Notes: a model not told the origin generated them from the letters alone. A DNA stretch of 64,000 bases from Erodium maritimum (GCA_963921825.1 OY997596.1:37005932-37069931); one strand, 5' to 3'. Counted from the first letter of the stretch, positions 12,390-24,112 are shown. Translations and numbers: made by a program.

Positions 12390-13560
12390 TTCTAGAGTAA
12401 GCGGCACTCCCGCATAAAAGACTTATGGGCCAATAGTTGCACCGACCGCTCATGCTTGATGACCTTCAAGCTATCGGCCAATGCGGTGTGGTCTGGCTCA
12501 ACAGCCGTCTCCTTGCATTTCCCCTTCTTAGCCTTTGCGACATTCCCACCAATAGGACGACAACCACAGACTGATCTTGGTCGACGACCATCGGTATCTT
12601 CAACAACAGCTGCTAACATGTCCATCTAAGACATTGGATTGCTCAGTCCAGAGTTCTTAGTGTGCGATGTTTCCTAGTCCCGATGAAATCACCATTTGTC
12701 CTCGAGAACTCATTCTCGAAATGATGTTTCCAACATGACTTCTCTTGCACGAGCTACCACCCGTGCTTCCAAGTGAAGACGGCCACCCGTGCTTCCAAGA
12801 GAAGATGTGGTCTTATCTCTCCACGTAGTCCTGCTCCGTATCTGCCGTGATCTGGTCATCGGATCTATCGGATTGGTAGATGTGCTTGAATTTAGACCAA
12901 CAACCTCGGAACATCTTAACCTTGCGGTTAGTTACGCTCCAATACTTCTTGTGTGTGGCTCGTCGCTTGGACGAACTCACGGTGGATGGCGTCTCAAAAT
13001 GATTTAGACGACTGATCAGCCCCATTCACCAATTTTTCGGAATTGTTCAGCTATGCTTTCACCAATGCAGTCTCCTCTGCTCGTGTCCATTTTCGGGACC
13101 CACGGGAAGTATCCGGTATGTCGGCCTTCGTCTCAACTAGAAGAGGTGGTGGTACGCGAAACCGATACATTAGTCGAGGACGCTCTACTGTACGGACAGT
13201 CGTCCCAGTATAGCCCTTGCGAGGCACGTATTGCCCGACCTCGTTCCCATTTCCCAAGTCGTTGGGTCCTCGTACGTCATTCCACTGGGGAATGGAGAGG
13301 ATGAACTAAAGGTGTCAAGGATGCGGTTTGGGACAGGGGTTGTCGGTAATGTCCGTTGCTCCGGTGGGGAAGTGACGTATGCCTCCGGATCTTGGGCCCA
13401 ATGCCTCTCCTCCTCTTCGTTGCAGTAATGCTGCGAATCGGGCACGAATTCCCACTCCCGAATTCCTCTACGTTGGTACTCTTCATGACTGTCGTCGGGA
13501 CAACTACGTCCCCTAACAAGTGGAATCTGTGAGGGTATCAGAGGTTTTTGAAGCAAGCCA
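12390..13560 (-). pseudogene. Decayed PIF/Harbinger-associated MYB/SANT-like gene
   Basis: On the minus strand, a hydrophilic N-terminal part (13556-13185) is followed by SRKWTRAEETALVKA (about 13051-13100). That is the first helix of the MYB/SANT-like domain found in the second protein of plant PIF/Harbinger transposons and in the many plant proteins annotated as GST T3-like or NAM-associated. The same frame continues with LNNSEKLVNGADQS and DAIHREFVQATS, but stops replace two expected tryptophans. A shifted frame then gives a NRKVKMFRGCWSKFKHIY stretch (about 12830-12960). The C-terminal block RPIGGNVAKAKKGK (within 12392-12625) matches the conserved RPxGxKxAK motif of these proteins. No DDE transposase is seen nearby. 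It is a broken copy, probably a transposon relic. Confidence 0.65.
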
Positions 13561-13592
13561 TTATCGGAGCACTATGACAGACGCAGTGCGAA

Positions 13593-13673
13593 GAAACAAG
13601 GACGACGAAGCAACTCAGAGAAACGGGGACGAAGAAGCATCTCGGAGAAAAGGGAACAACGAAGCAGCTTGGA
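13593..13673. repeat. 27-bp tandem repeat, three units
   Basis: Units start at 13593, 13620 and 13647, each opening gaaa and ending near c-gga, with a partial fourth unit. The sequence is purine-rich on the plus strand. It lies just upstream (minus-strand sense) of the Harbinger-type relic and may belong to its leader. Confidence 0.75.
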
Positions 13674-14110
13674 GAAACGTCGGAGTAGGCAACAAATAAC
13701 AAAACAACGCCGGAGAAACGGGGATAGAAAAAAGGTGACTAAATCAGAGGTTTGTCAGAGTAGTACAGAACTTGCAGAGGATTAGTGAGGAAGACGCTTC
13801 ATGCATTGGATAATAAAGGCCGAAAATTAAATTTCGGCTTCAGAATCGCTGCCACGCGTCGGGTGGAGATTCTTTGGGCCCGAATCTGTCGATTAGACAG
13901 TCTTCCGAGTCTACGATTTCCTCGACGTCGATTCGGGGGTTTCGAAGATTCGACGGGAAACAGACTCTGTAACATATATTCGAGGCTACGAATCTTCGCG
14001 TCGTACAAATCAACGGCGTCATTACGCGTCGTTTCAACGGCACCGTTTATAGCCTAAGTATGTATGACTAAAACAGATTTTCACCGTTTCTAGGATAAAA
14101 GGAATGTCTA
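13674..14110. other. Gap without a recognised gene
   Basis: Only short ORFs on both strands, none resembling a known family. The sequence is rich in cgtcg/cgattc words between 13850 and 14050. It lies between the transposon relic and the NIPA promoter. Confidence 0.4.
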
Positions 14111-14139
14111 GTCTATTTGTCCTCGTTTATAAGAAAATA

Positions 14140-14412
14140 AAATAATGAAGTCATACCTGAATATTGAACCCGCAAATAAACATATAAATAGAAAATTACA
14201 TTGGCTTGGACTGGCAGGTGAGGTGAAGAAGTTCTATTCTCTGCTCTGACCCACAATTCTTCGATTCTCGCACAAAATCCAATAATTATATACAAATCCC
14301 GAAGATAAAGCCCAGAATTTTCACGGTGACGAGCTCCTGTCCTGTTCGCTGTGATCGATGTGATGATCTGTTTTGGTTGAGAAATGATCGCCGGACCTAC
14401 ACCCTATGAGCC
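14140..14412 (+). promoter_or_regulatory. Probable core promoter and 5' UTR of the NIPA gene
   Basis: A TATA-like motif (tataaata, near 14184) lies about 230 bp upstream of the ATG at 14413. The stretch between has the mixed T/C-rich character of a plant 5' UTR. The ATG context is gagccATGGC, a good plant start context. The transcription start is an inference. Confidence 0.35.
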
Positions 14413-17400
14413 ATGGCTTCCTCTCTTCACATCTCCTCCACCGCTAATCTCACTGGTTTCATCCTCGCCGTCGTCTCTGGTGCCTTTATTGGGTCCAGCT
14501 TCATCATCAAGAAGATGGGTCTCCGCCGTGCTGGTGCTTCCGGCCCTCGAGCCAGTAAGGTTTCCATTTTTACATTTTCACTGATTTGTTTCGAGGTTAA
14601 ACTCGAATTTCGCAGTTTTTTTTATGTATTCGCGTACGGGTTAGGTTTAAAGTTTGTAATTGAGTCGACGTACTAACATTAGTAAATGTAGATTGACACT
14701 AACTGATTTGATGATTGGTATTAATTAAGGTTGACTTCAGTTGTGTTATTGTATATTTAAATTGAGCTCTCTGTCAAATATGAGCAATTCCTGGGGTTTG
14801 GTGCCTGTCAGCATTGGAATGATGTATTGATGGGTCAAGTTTGATAAACTTAAATAACAGAGGAAGTCTGTAAAAGTTCTTTACTTGATGGATGATCTGT
14901 TTACATCACAAGAGGTACATATATAGGTAAACGTGATGATGGGGGGTAAGTACAATTAGTTAGCATGATTACCTTAACAAGTATAGATAACTATCTTCAC
15001 AATGATCTGAGATTAGTATATGCTTTACAGATAACATGTGCTGTTTATATGGTGTCCAAGTATTCAAGTCAAGGTGATAATAACATGCATGCTCAATCAT
15101 CTTGTTGGTTCTGCACACATTAGATTTTGCATCATCTTGCCATTTCAGTTATAAGTGAACAGTTACTAGGGTTTGGGTTATGTTAGAATTAGCACAAATG
15201 ATGGTCATGTGTGCACATTTTAGATACATGATGCACGTTGGATAATTAGTTCTACACACTAACATCAGTAAGTTCAGCTGACCCCAATTGGTTTAAAAAT
15301 TTACATTAAAAGCTTAGTTTTGGTTAGGCTCTTGTAGGATATAGTATGGACATTTTGTTTTCTTTAACCATTTCAGCTAAATATGAGTTACTACTGGGTT
15401 TCGGTCAATGTTTGCATTAGCGCAAGTGATCTATTAGAATGTCAAGCTTAATAACATATGTGCATACTTTATTCATACGATGTCCAAGTTTTCACCTAAG
15501 CAAGACACATATTGAATCATCTTGTTGGTTCTGGACACTAGCATTAGTAAACTTAGCTTCATCTATTTAAATCGATTTGAGCTGGGTTCTACTGTATTTC
15601 TGTATGAACATTTTCTGAAGCTGTTGTGATCTTTGTACCATTTCACCTAAGTATGGAACCATTTAAATATTATCACAAATGATGGGTTTGTGGTCTAGCT
15701 TAGTACATGTGAGCAAATTTGATTCATATGAGCTCCAGTATGCAACTCAAGACTGTTATGTGTTAAGTTCAAGTAGATATTCTCATGCAATGTTAGCACT
15801 AGAAAAGACTAATTGGGTTTTGGACCATCTCAATTTCAATAAAATGAGTGGTGGGTATTGTTTATCATAAAGCATGGAACTAAGTATTAGTTAAATATTG
15901 AGTTGTATGGTCTGTAGGCTTGTTTTGTGATGACTATTATGAACCTCGCTTTTGGAATTCCAATGTTTTTCTTTCTAATGATGTCTATTAGAGAGCTACA
16001 TCGGTCACATGAACTTGATTTTTGTTCAGCTCCTTTGATTTGATTTTTGGCTTAGTGTAAGATTTTCATGTGAACTTAATTGCTTGGTTAATGATATAGA
16101 ATGTATTTTGAAGGGGCGATCTTGCATATGTTCAGTGTAGTAATCTTGACTGTTTGATTTATGATTTTAAAGGTTCTGGTGGATACGGTTATCTATTAGA
16201 GCCTCTTTGGTGGATCGGCATGGTGACTAGTAAGTCTGAGCATTGGTACAGTTTAATTGTAAAATTTGTTCCTTTACTGCAATATGTTTTTGCCCAATTA
16301 TATAGAATTTGAAAGCATTATTTTTCTCCAAATTTGGCAGTGATTGTTGGGGAACTCGCTAATTTTGTGGCTTACATCTATGCTCCAGCTGTGCTTGTTA
16401 CACCACTAGGGGCATTGAGTATAATTGTTAGGTGAAGTTTATTTCTTCTTACTTTTTGTTGAATGCTTGTAAAAAGCTGCATTTTGCTGCACATAATTGG
16501 TTCTGGATTGGTTGTGAGTTATGTTGAACTCGTACTCTTCTTGCTTTACTATGGACTAGTTGCTTTGTTATTTGGTGTGATTAGCTAGAGAGTCATGCAT
16601 CTAAATTATGGTTTCAACTTCCTATGTTCAATTCCATAACACAGTACTTTTGAGGAATGGTAACATGTTTCAAATTTCGGTTTTGTTGTCAACAGTGCTG
16701 TCTTGGCACACTTCTTATTGAAAGAAAAGTTGAAGAGAATGGGGATATTGGGGTGCGTATTGTGTGTAGTAGGCTCTACAATAATCGTGCTTCATGCCCC
16801 AACTGAACGCAGTTTGAGTTCGGTGGAAGAAATATGGGAGTTAGCAATCCAACCAGGTATTGAATGTGAAATGTTACGTTTTCGTTTCCAATCTACAGTT
16901 CCTTAGCTGATTGCTTCCTTGTTTCTGGTTCAGCATTTCTTTTGTATACAGCTTCAGCTGTAGCTGTTGTATTGGTACTGATGTTGTATTGTGAACCACG
17001 CTATGGTCAGACAAACATACTGGTTTATATTGGCATTTGCTCAATAATTGGATCATTGACGGTTAGTGTTATTTATGGCCTTCAGTGTTGAGATTGGGTC
17101 TGATAGAGAATTGACCTTCTTTGACCCAATGCATTGTTATGTAATATGCTAATACATGTTTCTGACTCTTTTTATGAAGTAACTATTTATGAAGCAACAG
17201 TGCTTCATGAAGCCTAACCTGCCTATACTGGGTATGGTTGGCCTTGGGCACTTCTGGTACTTAGGGGTGTATATCTAAAGCAAGTGAATAGTATTCTTCA
17301 CTTGGTACGGTCAAAATAGCTTGGATTCGTTTTTGTAATTTATGAAATTACTTAGTCTGAAGGAAAGAGTTACTGTCAGATCATCTAAAACATTACACAT

Positions 17401-18561
17401 CTAGTTTTGAACATCTAAGTCCCTAGAATGTTATTTTGGAATCATTTATCTTGCCATCAACTAGTTTGTATCACTTATTCTTACAAACTTTGGGACCATG
17501 TTTTTTATATTGAATTTTACCATGCATATCTATTAGTTTTAACGTATTTATTATATAACATATCTTAATCATAAGTACCTACCTGTGCCCGTATCCAGAC
17601 TTGTTTGAAATGATCATCACACCATTGTACTTGAACCAGTCACTGTGCTTCTTATGTAAGTATTGAATATGTAGGGGAAAAGCTAGATATTATTTTGATT
17701 AAACGTTGGTAAGTTCATGAAAGGCAGGTTTTTGATGATGCAGTTTGTGCTCCGTTGCAGGTTCTAAGTATTAAAGCTGTAGGCATAGCAATTAAACTTA
17801 CATTGGAGGGTTCCAATCAGGCAGCAGACTTCCAGACATGGGTTTTTGTAATGCTTGCGATTTCCTGTATAATTACGCAGCTCAATTATTTAAACAAGGT
17901 CAGAACCTTTAATATGCTGACTAAACTATAATTTGTTTGTAACCTGTATGATATGTTGACGACTGTCATGTGATTTACATGACAATTTAACCAATGTTCC
18001 AGGCTTTGGACACATTCAACACAGCCGTTGTTTCTCCAATCTATTACGCGTTGTTCACATCACTCACGATTTTTGCAAGCGCCATTATGTTCAAGGTATG
18101 ATTGATTGATGAATGCGAAGAGTCTGAGCTTGTTTGTATCTGGGATGTAATATTTGTTGATATGCAGGATTGGTCTGGTCAAAGTGCTAGCAGTATAGTA
18201 TCGGTGCTGTGTGGATTCGTAGTTGTGCTCTCTGGTACCGTGGTTTTGCATAGTTCGAGAGAACCAGATCAAGCTCCTGTTACAGGTATGTAGTGAGTTA
18301 GGGACCATATTGCTAAGTATTCCTTTGCTGTTTCTGAGTCGGGAATTGTAGTTCTAAGATCTGTCAGTTGCAGTAATTGAAAGCAAAGCATATATATTCA
18401 ATTCTCTTAGTAGTAAGCTGTGTGTTGCAGATGTGTATTCTTCGCTATCTCCCCAGGTGTCATGGTTTGTCCATGTAAATGGTGAAACATGGAAGCAGAA
18501 AGATGATGGTGATCTATCTCCCGATTTTGTCTCCATTATCAAACAAGATCATTTTAAATAG
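14413..18561 (+). CDS. NIPA-type magnesium transporter (DUF803 family), nine exons
   Basis: Exons: 14413-14554, 16173-16229, 16341-16431, 16696-16856, 16934-17061, 17761-17898, 18003-18095, 18168-18285, 18431-18561. All introns are GT..AG and the phases join cleanly into 352 codons ending TAG. The protein starts MASSLHISST and has about nine hydrophobic segments (near residues 12-32, 58-80, 82-104, 111-130, 151-170, 178-193, 219-236, 248-268, 280-298). Family blocks include GSSFIIKK, LLEPLWWIGM, APAVLVTPLGALS, LNKALDTFNTAVVSPIYY and the tail IIKQDHFK. Known family members are multi-pass membrane proteins that transport or regulate Mg2+, some at early endosomes or the plasma membrane. Length is normal for plant members. 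No damage is seen. If the last intron is retained, the frame stops at GGT ATG TAG just after 18285, giving a shorter C-terminus. Confidence 0.95.
14555..16172 (+). repeat. NIPA intron 1 with diverged tandem repeats
   Basis: The 1.6 kb first intron contains loosely repeated blocks of about 270-280 bp between about 14660 and 15770. Each carries versions of cta-cattagtaa-tt-ag-ttga, catttca-ctaa-tatga and cacaa-tgatgg. Examples start near 14667, 15248 and 15524. The copies are strongly diverged, and no transposon ends are visible. Confidence 0.5.
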
Positions 18562-18949
18562 GATGGATGAAATGTTGCAGTTGGTTTTGCATAGGTGAAG
18601 ATAGTTTATTCTTTTAATTCTTGGCTTCGACAGCTTGTGATTGGGTTCCAATGTATCAAATAGGAAGTGAAGAGAGAAGAGCTGTGTAGCATGAGAATGG
18701 TGTTAGGTTTAGGAAATACAATTCAAGGTTTGTAAAGTCAGTGACCTATGGATTTGTACATTTCTGGTATAGCCTATGATTCTGATAGAGATTTCTAACA
18801 ACTTAGTTAGTGATCTTAATCATGATTGTTCCTAATTATGGCGTTGAGGGGGATTGAAGAAAATGTCACTGGTTCATGCCCATTCTTCCCTCTGACCTGA
18901 AAACTCTTGTTATCTTTCATGATATTTAATCATAAACATCTGCATCACT
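18562..18949 (+). other. 3' UTR and downstream region of the NIPA gene
   Basis: A/T-rich non-coding sequence follows the stop at 18559-18561, with no second gene. The polyadenylation site cannot be fixed by eye. The region ends where the 15-bp repeat flanking the TIR element begins (18950). Confidence 0.5.
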
Positions 18950-18964
18950 ATGATTAGATGCATA

Positions 18965-20797
18965 GAGGAGAAATCTAATAGAAACTCTTCTTATCCTAAA
19001 AACTGTGTGAACCAATCTTAGCCATACACCTTTTAAATCCAACATTCACCATAATGCCACATCATCATCCCAATTCTACCAAAACTCACGTCCATTTCTT
19101 CCTTTCTCACACAAGCAAGGGCATAATTGTAAAAGCATGGTGCCATGTGGACAAGTGTCCATTTTTTTCTTAACCAATTCACTAATTTAATATTTCCCGA
19201 TTCGTTTGAACTCCGATTAGCTTCAAACTTGCGCCAATATTTTTCTTTTTCCAATGGCTTCAAATCAAGATCAGTCATGAATATATTTTGAAGCACGAAA
19301 ATAAAAAGTTATATTGGGGTGATAAAAACAATGTTAAGTGTTGATAAATCTTCACTAATAATTTTTTTATATCGAGGTATCAAACTAGTGCTAAATAGTG
19401 TTTAGTGTTGATAAAACTAGTGCTTAGTGTTCATAAAAAAACATGTGATGATGTAATAAAAATCATGTTCGATTTTGGAAAATGAGGTGATAAAACTAGT
19501 GTTCAGTGTTGATAAACCCAGTGTATGGTGTTGATAAACCCAGTGTATAATGTTGATAAACCCGGTGTATAGTGTTGATAAAAATTACACAAACCTGACT
19601 TTTTTTTAAAATCATCCCCAAAATAAGGGGGATAACCTAGAGTTTAGTGTTGATAAAAAAAACATGTGATGGGATGATAAAAACACATGTAATTTAATGA
19701 TAAACATAGTGTTTAATGTTGATAAAACTAGTGCTTAGTGTTCATCAAAAAAACATGTGATGATGTGATAAAAATCATGTTCGATTTTGGAAAATGAAGT
19801 GATAAAACTGGTGTTCAGTGTTGATAAACCTAGTGTATAGTGTTGATAAACCCAGTGTATAGTGTTGATAAAAATTACACAGACTTAACTTTTTTTTAAA
19901 AATAAGCCCCGAAATAAGGGTGATAACCTAGAGTTTAGTGTTGATAACAAAATGGATGATAAAATACATGTAATTTAATGATAAACATAGTGTTTAGTGT
20001 TGATAAAACTAGTGCTTAGTGTTCATAAAACAAAACATGTGATGATGTGATAAAAATCATGTTCGATTTTGGAAAATGAGGTGATAAATCCAGTGTATAG
20101 TGTTGATAAATCCAGTGTATAGTGTTGATAAACCCAGTGTATAGTGTTGATAAAAATTACCCGGACTTAACTTTTTCTAAAATCAGCCCCGAAATAAGGG
20201 TGATAACCTAGAGTTTAGTGTTGATAAAAAAAGCATGTGATGGGATGATAAAAACACATGTAATTGAATGATGAACATAGTGTTTAGTGTTGATAAAACT
20301 AGTGCTTAGTGTTCATAAAAAAACATGTGATGATGTGATAAAAATCATGTTCGATTTTGGAAAATGAGGTGATAAATCCAGTGTATAGTGTTGATAAATC
20401 CAGTGTATAGTGTTGATAAACCCAGTGTATAGTGTTGATAAAAATTACCCAGACTTAACCTTTTTTTAAAAAAATCAACCCCGAAAATAAAAAAAAATTC
20501 GTGCTTCAAAATATATTCATGACTGATCTTGATAGAAAGCCCTTGAAAAAACAAAACTAATGGCGCAAGTTTGAAGCCAATCGGAGTTCAAACGAAGCGG
20601 GAAAAATTAAATTAGTGAATTGGTAAAAAAAAATATATGATGGTTTTACTAAAAAGCCCTTACCCCTTACTAAAAAGTGATGTTATTTTGCAGTCAACAA
20701 ATCAATTGCATCTCATCCATCCATTCTTAAAATGAATGGCTTGGATTGGTTCACACAGTTTTTACATTAAGGAGTGGTTTCTATTTGATTTTTCCTC
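18965..20797. mobile_element. Non-autonomous element with long terminal inverted repeats and a minisatellite core
   Basis: The left arm (18965 to about 19330) and right arm (about 20470-20797) are inverted copies some 330-360 bp long. Both begin GAGGA in the outer-to-inner sense and share ctgtgtgaaccaatc, accaattcactaattt and gatcagtcatgaatat blocks. A 15-bp direct repeat (atgattagatgcata) abuts both ends, at 18950-18964 and 20798-20812, and looks like a target duplication. No ORF resembles a transposase. Long TIRs fit Mutator-like or fold-back elements, but MULE duplications are usually about 9 bp, so the class stays open. A second partial copy lies at 1-320. Confidence 0.8.
19331..20465. 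repeat. Two-level minisatellite inside the TIR element
   Basis: The short unit is about 22 bp (aaacccagtgtatagtgttgat and variants). It is embedded in a longer block of roughly 290-310 bp marked by catgttcgattttgg, which recurs near 19465, 19773, 20059 and 20349. Each block also carries a cc-aaataagggtgataacc segment. The array is A/T-rich and has no coding potential. Confidence 0.85.
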
Positions 20798-20824
20798 ATG
20801 ATTAGATGCATAAATCATAATCAG

Positions 20825-21091
20825 TAGTAAAATAGTGGAGATAACTCTCATCAACTCCACTCTCAGTGCTTTTCCCCTTTATTACTTCTCCATCATCAAG
20901 GCCATAAGAGGAGTTATCAAGATCATGGAATCCTGGCAGAGGAGATTCCTATGACATGGAAAGTCAGAGGCCAATTATTTCAGCAAGGTTAGATGGGATA
21001 AGGTATGTAAACCCAAGAAACTGGGGGCCTGAGAATCAAAAAATTGGCCAACATGGACATTGCACTCCTAGCAAAATGGTGGTGGAAGTTT
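20825..21091 (+). pseudogene. L1-type LINE ORF2 fragment, part 1
   Basis: Translation gives the end of the reverse transcriptase and the start of the zf-RVT region of plant L1 elements. Visible motifs are LINSTLSALPLYYFSIIKA, SWQRRFLWHG, VRWDKVCKPKKLGG and, with a frameshift, MDIALLAKWWWKF. The 5' side is truncated close to the TIR element's flanking repeat. The gypsy element enters at 21092 with duplication agttt, and the fragment resumes at 32636. Confidence 0.8.
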
Positions 21092-22875
21092 TGTAATAAC
21101 CACTTCTGGTCAATGTCAGTCAAACCTGCGAAAAACAGGAAAATTTAAAAATTTTAAGACAGACACTTAACTTAACTTAAATTGACCCCGAGGGTCATGC
21201 CGGACTTAAGTTGACCCCGTTATCGACTAAAATGAGTTACGGGGGACTCAGGGCAACTTCCTGGTCATTTTGGGAAAGATTGATTTTTCGCTGGAAAAGT
21301 CACCCGAGCGACGTTTTGGTCCATTCGAGGACCGTTTTGGACCCGAAAAGCTTAGCCGTCGTCGTAGCGGTCTTAGTTGGGCCGTTTCCTTGAAGCCCGT
21401 CCAGTTTAAAATATTTTTGAGAAAAGTGCCCGTTCGGGGCCCGAAACGTCCGTTTTTCGCGAATCTGATTGGAAAATATCAACTAGATATTTTCCAAAAG
21501 GTATGGGACCCACCTTGACACTTGTCAAGTATATGGTGGTGTAAATTTTGGAGGGAAATTGGGTGGATGTGGTGAGTTGGCCGAGTATAGGGTAAAAGGG
21601 AAAGGAGTTGGAGTTAGTTGTTATTTGTTTTAAAAATTAGAAAGAGGAAGAGAGGTTTTAGAGAGAGAAGGAGAAGGAGAAGAAGAGAGAAGAAGGAAGG
21701 TTGAGCTAGGGTTGGTGATCGAGCCCTTGGATCGAGTCAAAGCAAAGAGCAATCCCGTTCCCCTCATTCTCCTCTACGGTAATACCCGAACCGATTCTCG
21801 TTTCGATTATTTTCAAGAGCTAGGGTTTGGTTATAAAATTTGGTTTAGGGTTGTGTAGAGATTAGAGAGGTGTTGGAGACGTTTTAGAGGTGTTTGGGAG
21901 AGAAATTTCACGTTTTCCGGTGACCGGAGGCTCGGGAGGAGCTCCGGCCACCGTGGGTGGTGGCTGGCCGGAGGTGGCAGCAGCCACCACTTGGTGGCCG
22001 AGCCCCTCCCTCAAACCCTAGGGTCTCGGCCGAGCCTCTTGGGTGGGGCCCACGTGCTCGGTTGCTCGGGTTTTAATGTTCGGGTGGTTTAAAACGTCCC
22101 CCGGACCACTTTTTCCTAATCGAATCGAAATTTGGAATTAATTTGGAGAAGTTGTAATTAACGGGTTTTGGGAAACTTTAAACGTTAATTAATTGACTTA
22201 GAAGTCGGAATTCAATTCCGTCAAGTGCGTTGGGTTCCTTGAAATATTCTAAGACCGTAGAAACGAAAACGGGGACTTTTGGAGCCCCGGAAGGCAATTA
22301 ACCAAAACCGGGCAGATTCGCCATGTCGGGCGAATCTGGCCCTTACGGGTCCTTTTTCGGCGATATCGAATAATTGGGAAGTTTGGGAGTGATCGGCTTT
22401 GTCGGGGTTATGTTTGGGCGTTAAGTTTATTAATTTTCGGTTTATTCGTACTAGTTTAAAGGTACTTTGAAATTGTGTTCTTTTAGATCGTGCTACGGAC
22501 CGAGGCAAGGGAAAGCTCGGCGAGTGACTAGGTCCACTTCGGGTTTTGTTGGAGCGCTTTTGGATCTATATACGAGGTAGGGAAAAGTAGCCGGATCTCG
22601 GCCCTGATTAGGGAAAGTTAATAGTAGAATTGCATGTGACACCGGGGTGTCGTGGGTTATTTAGATTTATTTAATTATTAGAAAAGCATGTTACGGGAAC
22701 TTAGTAATTATGAGAAAGGCATGTGACACTTAGTAGTGTCGTAGGAGCAGAGAACTTAGCGTAATTGATTTACTGGAGGCATATGACCATGCCCGGAGGT
22801 TGTTTGTGAAACTAGTGATCTTAGGACCGTTGGAGGCATCGAGTATGCCGGAGGTTGTCGTGCGTTTTATTTAAT

Positions 22876-23056
22876 TCTTGAGTTTGGGTGGCCTTGAGAG
22901 CCCGTCTTTAATTCTTGAGTTTGGGTGGCCTTGAGAGCCCGTCTTTAATTGTTGAGTTTGGGTGGCCTTGAGAGCCCGTATTTAATTGTTGAGTTTGGGT
23001 GGCCTTGAGAGCCCGTATTTAATTGTTGAGTCGGGGTGGCCATGAGAGCCGTGTAT
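22876..23056. repeat. 37-bp LTR minisatellite, about five units
   Basis: The unit resembles gttgagtttgggtggcctt plus gagagcccgtatttaatt. It is present again in the 3' LTR at about 31394-31574. Related units occur in the solo LTR at 3673-6706 and, inverted, in those at 37891-41216 and 48013-51269. Confidence 0.85.
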
Positions 23057-23203
23057 TTAATTTGGTGTCTTGAGTGGCAGCGAGTGCCCGTGGGGTTGTT
23101 GAACCCGAGTCTTGACTGTTGAGGTGTCTTGAGTGGCCTTGAGTGCCTGTGTGATTGAACTTGCCTGTGATTGTGATTGTGGTTACCTGGGGTGGTGAGT
23201 TCT

Positions 23204-23535
23204 AAAGGTCGACAGCCTGATCCGACTTAGTGTCGATGAATTGCGAGTTCTAAAGGTCGACAGCCTGATCCGACTTAGTGTCGATGAATTGCGAGTTTTA
23301 AAGGTCGACAGCCTGATCCGACTTAGTGTCGATGAATTGCGAGTTCTAAAGGTCGACAGCCTGATCCGACTTAGTGTCGATGAATTGCGAGTTCTAAAGG
23401 TCGACAGCCTGATCCGACTTAGTGTCGATGAATTGCGAGTTTTAAAGGTCGACAGCCTGATCCGACTTAGTGTCGAGGAATTGCGAGTTTGAAAGGTCGA
23501 CAGCCTGATCCGACTTCGTGTCGAGGAATTGCGAT
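23204..23535. repeat. 48-bp LTR minisatellite, about seven units
   Basis: The unit opens aaaggtcgacagcctgatcc and includes cttagtgtcgatgaattg. Units start every 48 bp from 23204 to 23492. Because 48 is a multiple of 3, the array opens a long repetitive frame (RVLKVDSLIRLSVDEL per unit), which I treat as an artefact. The 3' LTR carries the same array at about 31722-32053. Confidence 0.9.
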
Positions 23536-24112
23536 AGGTCGAACCCTGACCTGATTGAGATTGGTTACTGAGCAGCTGGTGTGCGATCCTTTGTGATCTT
23601 GTTTGGTGTTGTGTCGTTTCGTTCGAGTCCTTGAGGAGGTCGTCGATAGTTGTGTCGGGTCTACACTGTTTTTATCGAGTGTCGAGTCTGTTGAGGAAGG
23701 TGACGGGTTGTGGGTCAGTTGAGTACTTGAGTTGGGGACTGTAGTCCCGGCGTTGGGTTTGGTTTTAGTGTTACTGGCTTTTTCTGCTAATTATGCCATA
23801 GTCAGTCTGTTATCCGTGGAGGTGAGCGAACGCTCACCCCTAGCTGCTTTTCCTACAGGTACTGATCACCGGACGGACTAGGTTAGCTCTTGAAGTTCAT
23901 GGAGCTTGGAGCGGAGTCTGGTCTTTACTTTTGTTGAGTCTAGTGACGGATGTTGTACCTTGTCCACTTGTTGGGACGTTTTTGTATTGTAGATACTATT
24001 ATTTTGAGAAGTAAATGGAAATGTCAAAGCTGTTATTGAAAACAGGTTTCAAGTGTTCATGTTTTTAAAAGTTCGCGTCCCGAGTTCGGTTCGCTGAAAT
24101 CGGTGCGTGACA

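Larger units (their letters stand above)
21092..24112 (+). repeat. 5' LTR of the gypsy element
   Basis: Starts TGTAATAACC and ends GTGCGTGACA. It is related along its 3' half to the solo LTRs at 3673-6706, 37891-41216 and 48013-51269. The arrays at 22876-23056 and 23204-23535 are LTR-internal minisatellites. Confidence 0.96.

Noticed and set aside
23241-23492. Repetitive 83-codon frame (RVLKVDSLIRLSVDEL repeated), also at 31759-32010
   Set aside because: It is produced by a 48-bp LTR minisatellite whose unit length is a multiple of 3. There is no sign of a gene start or of family similarity.
23204-23535. Regularly spaced repeats that might suggest a CRISPR-like array
   Set aside because: Units are directly adjacent with no unique spacers, and they lie inside a plant LTR.
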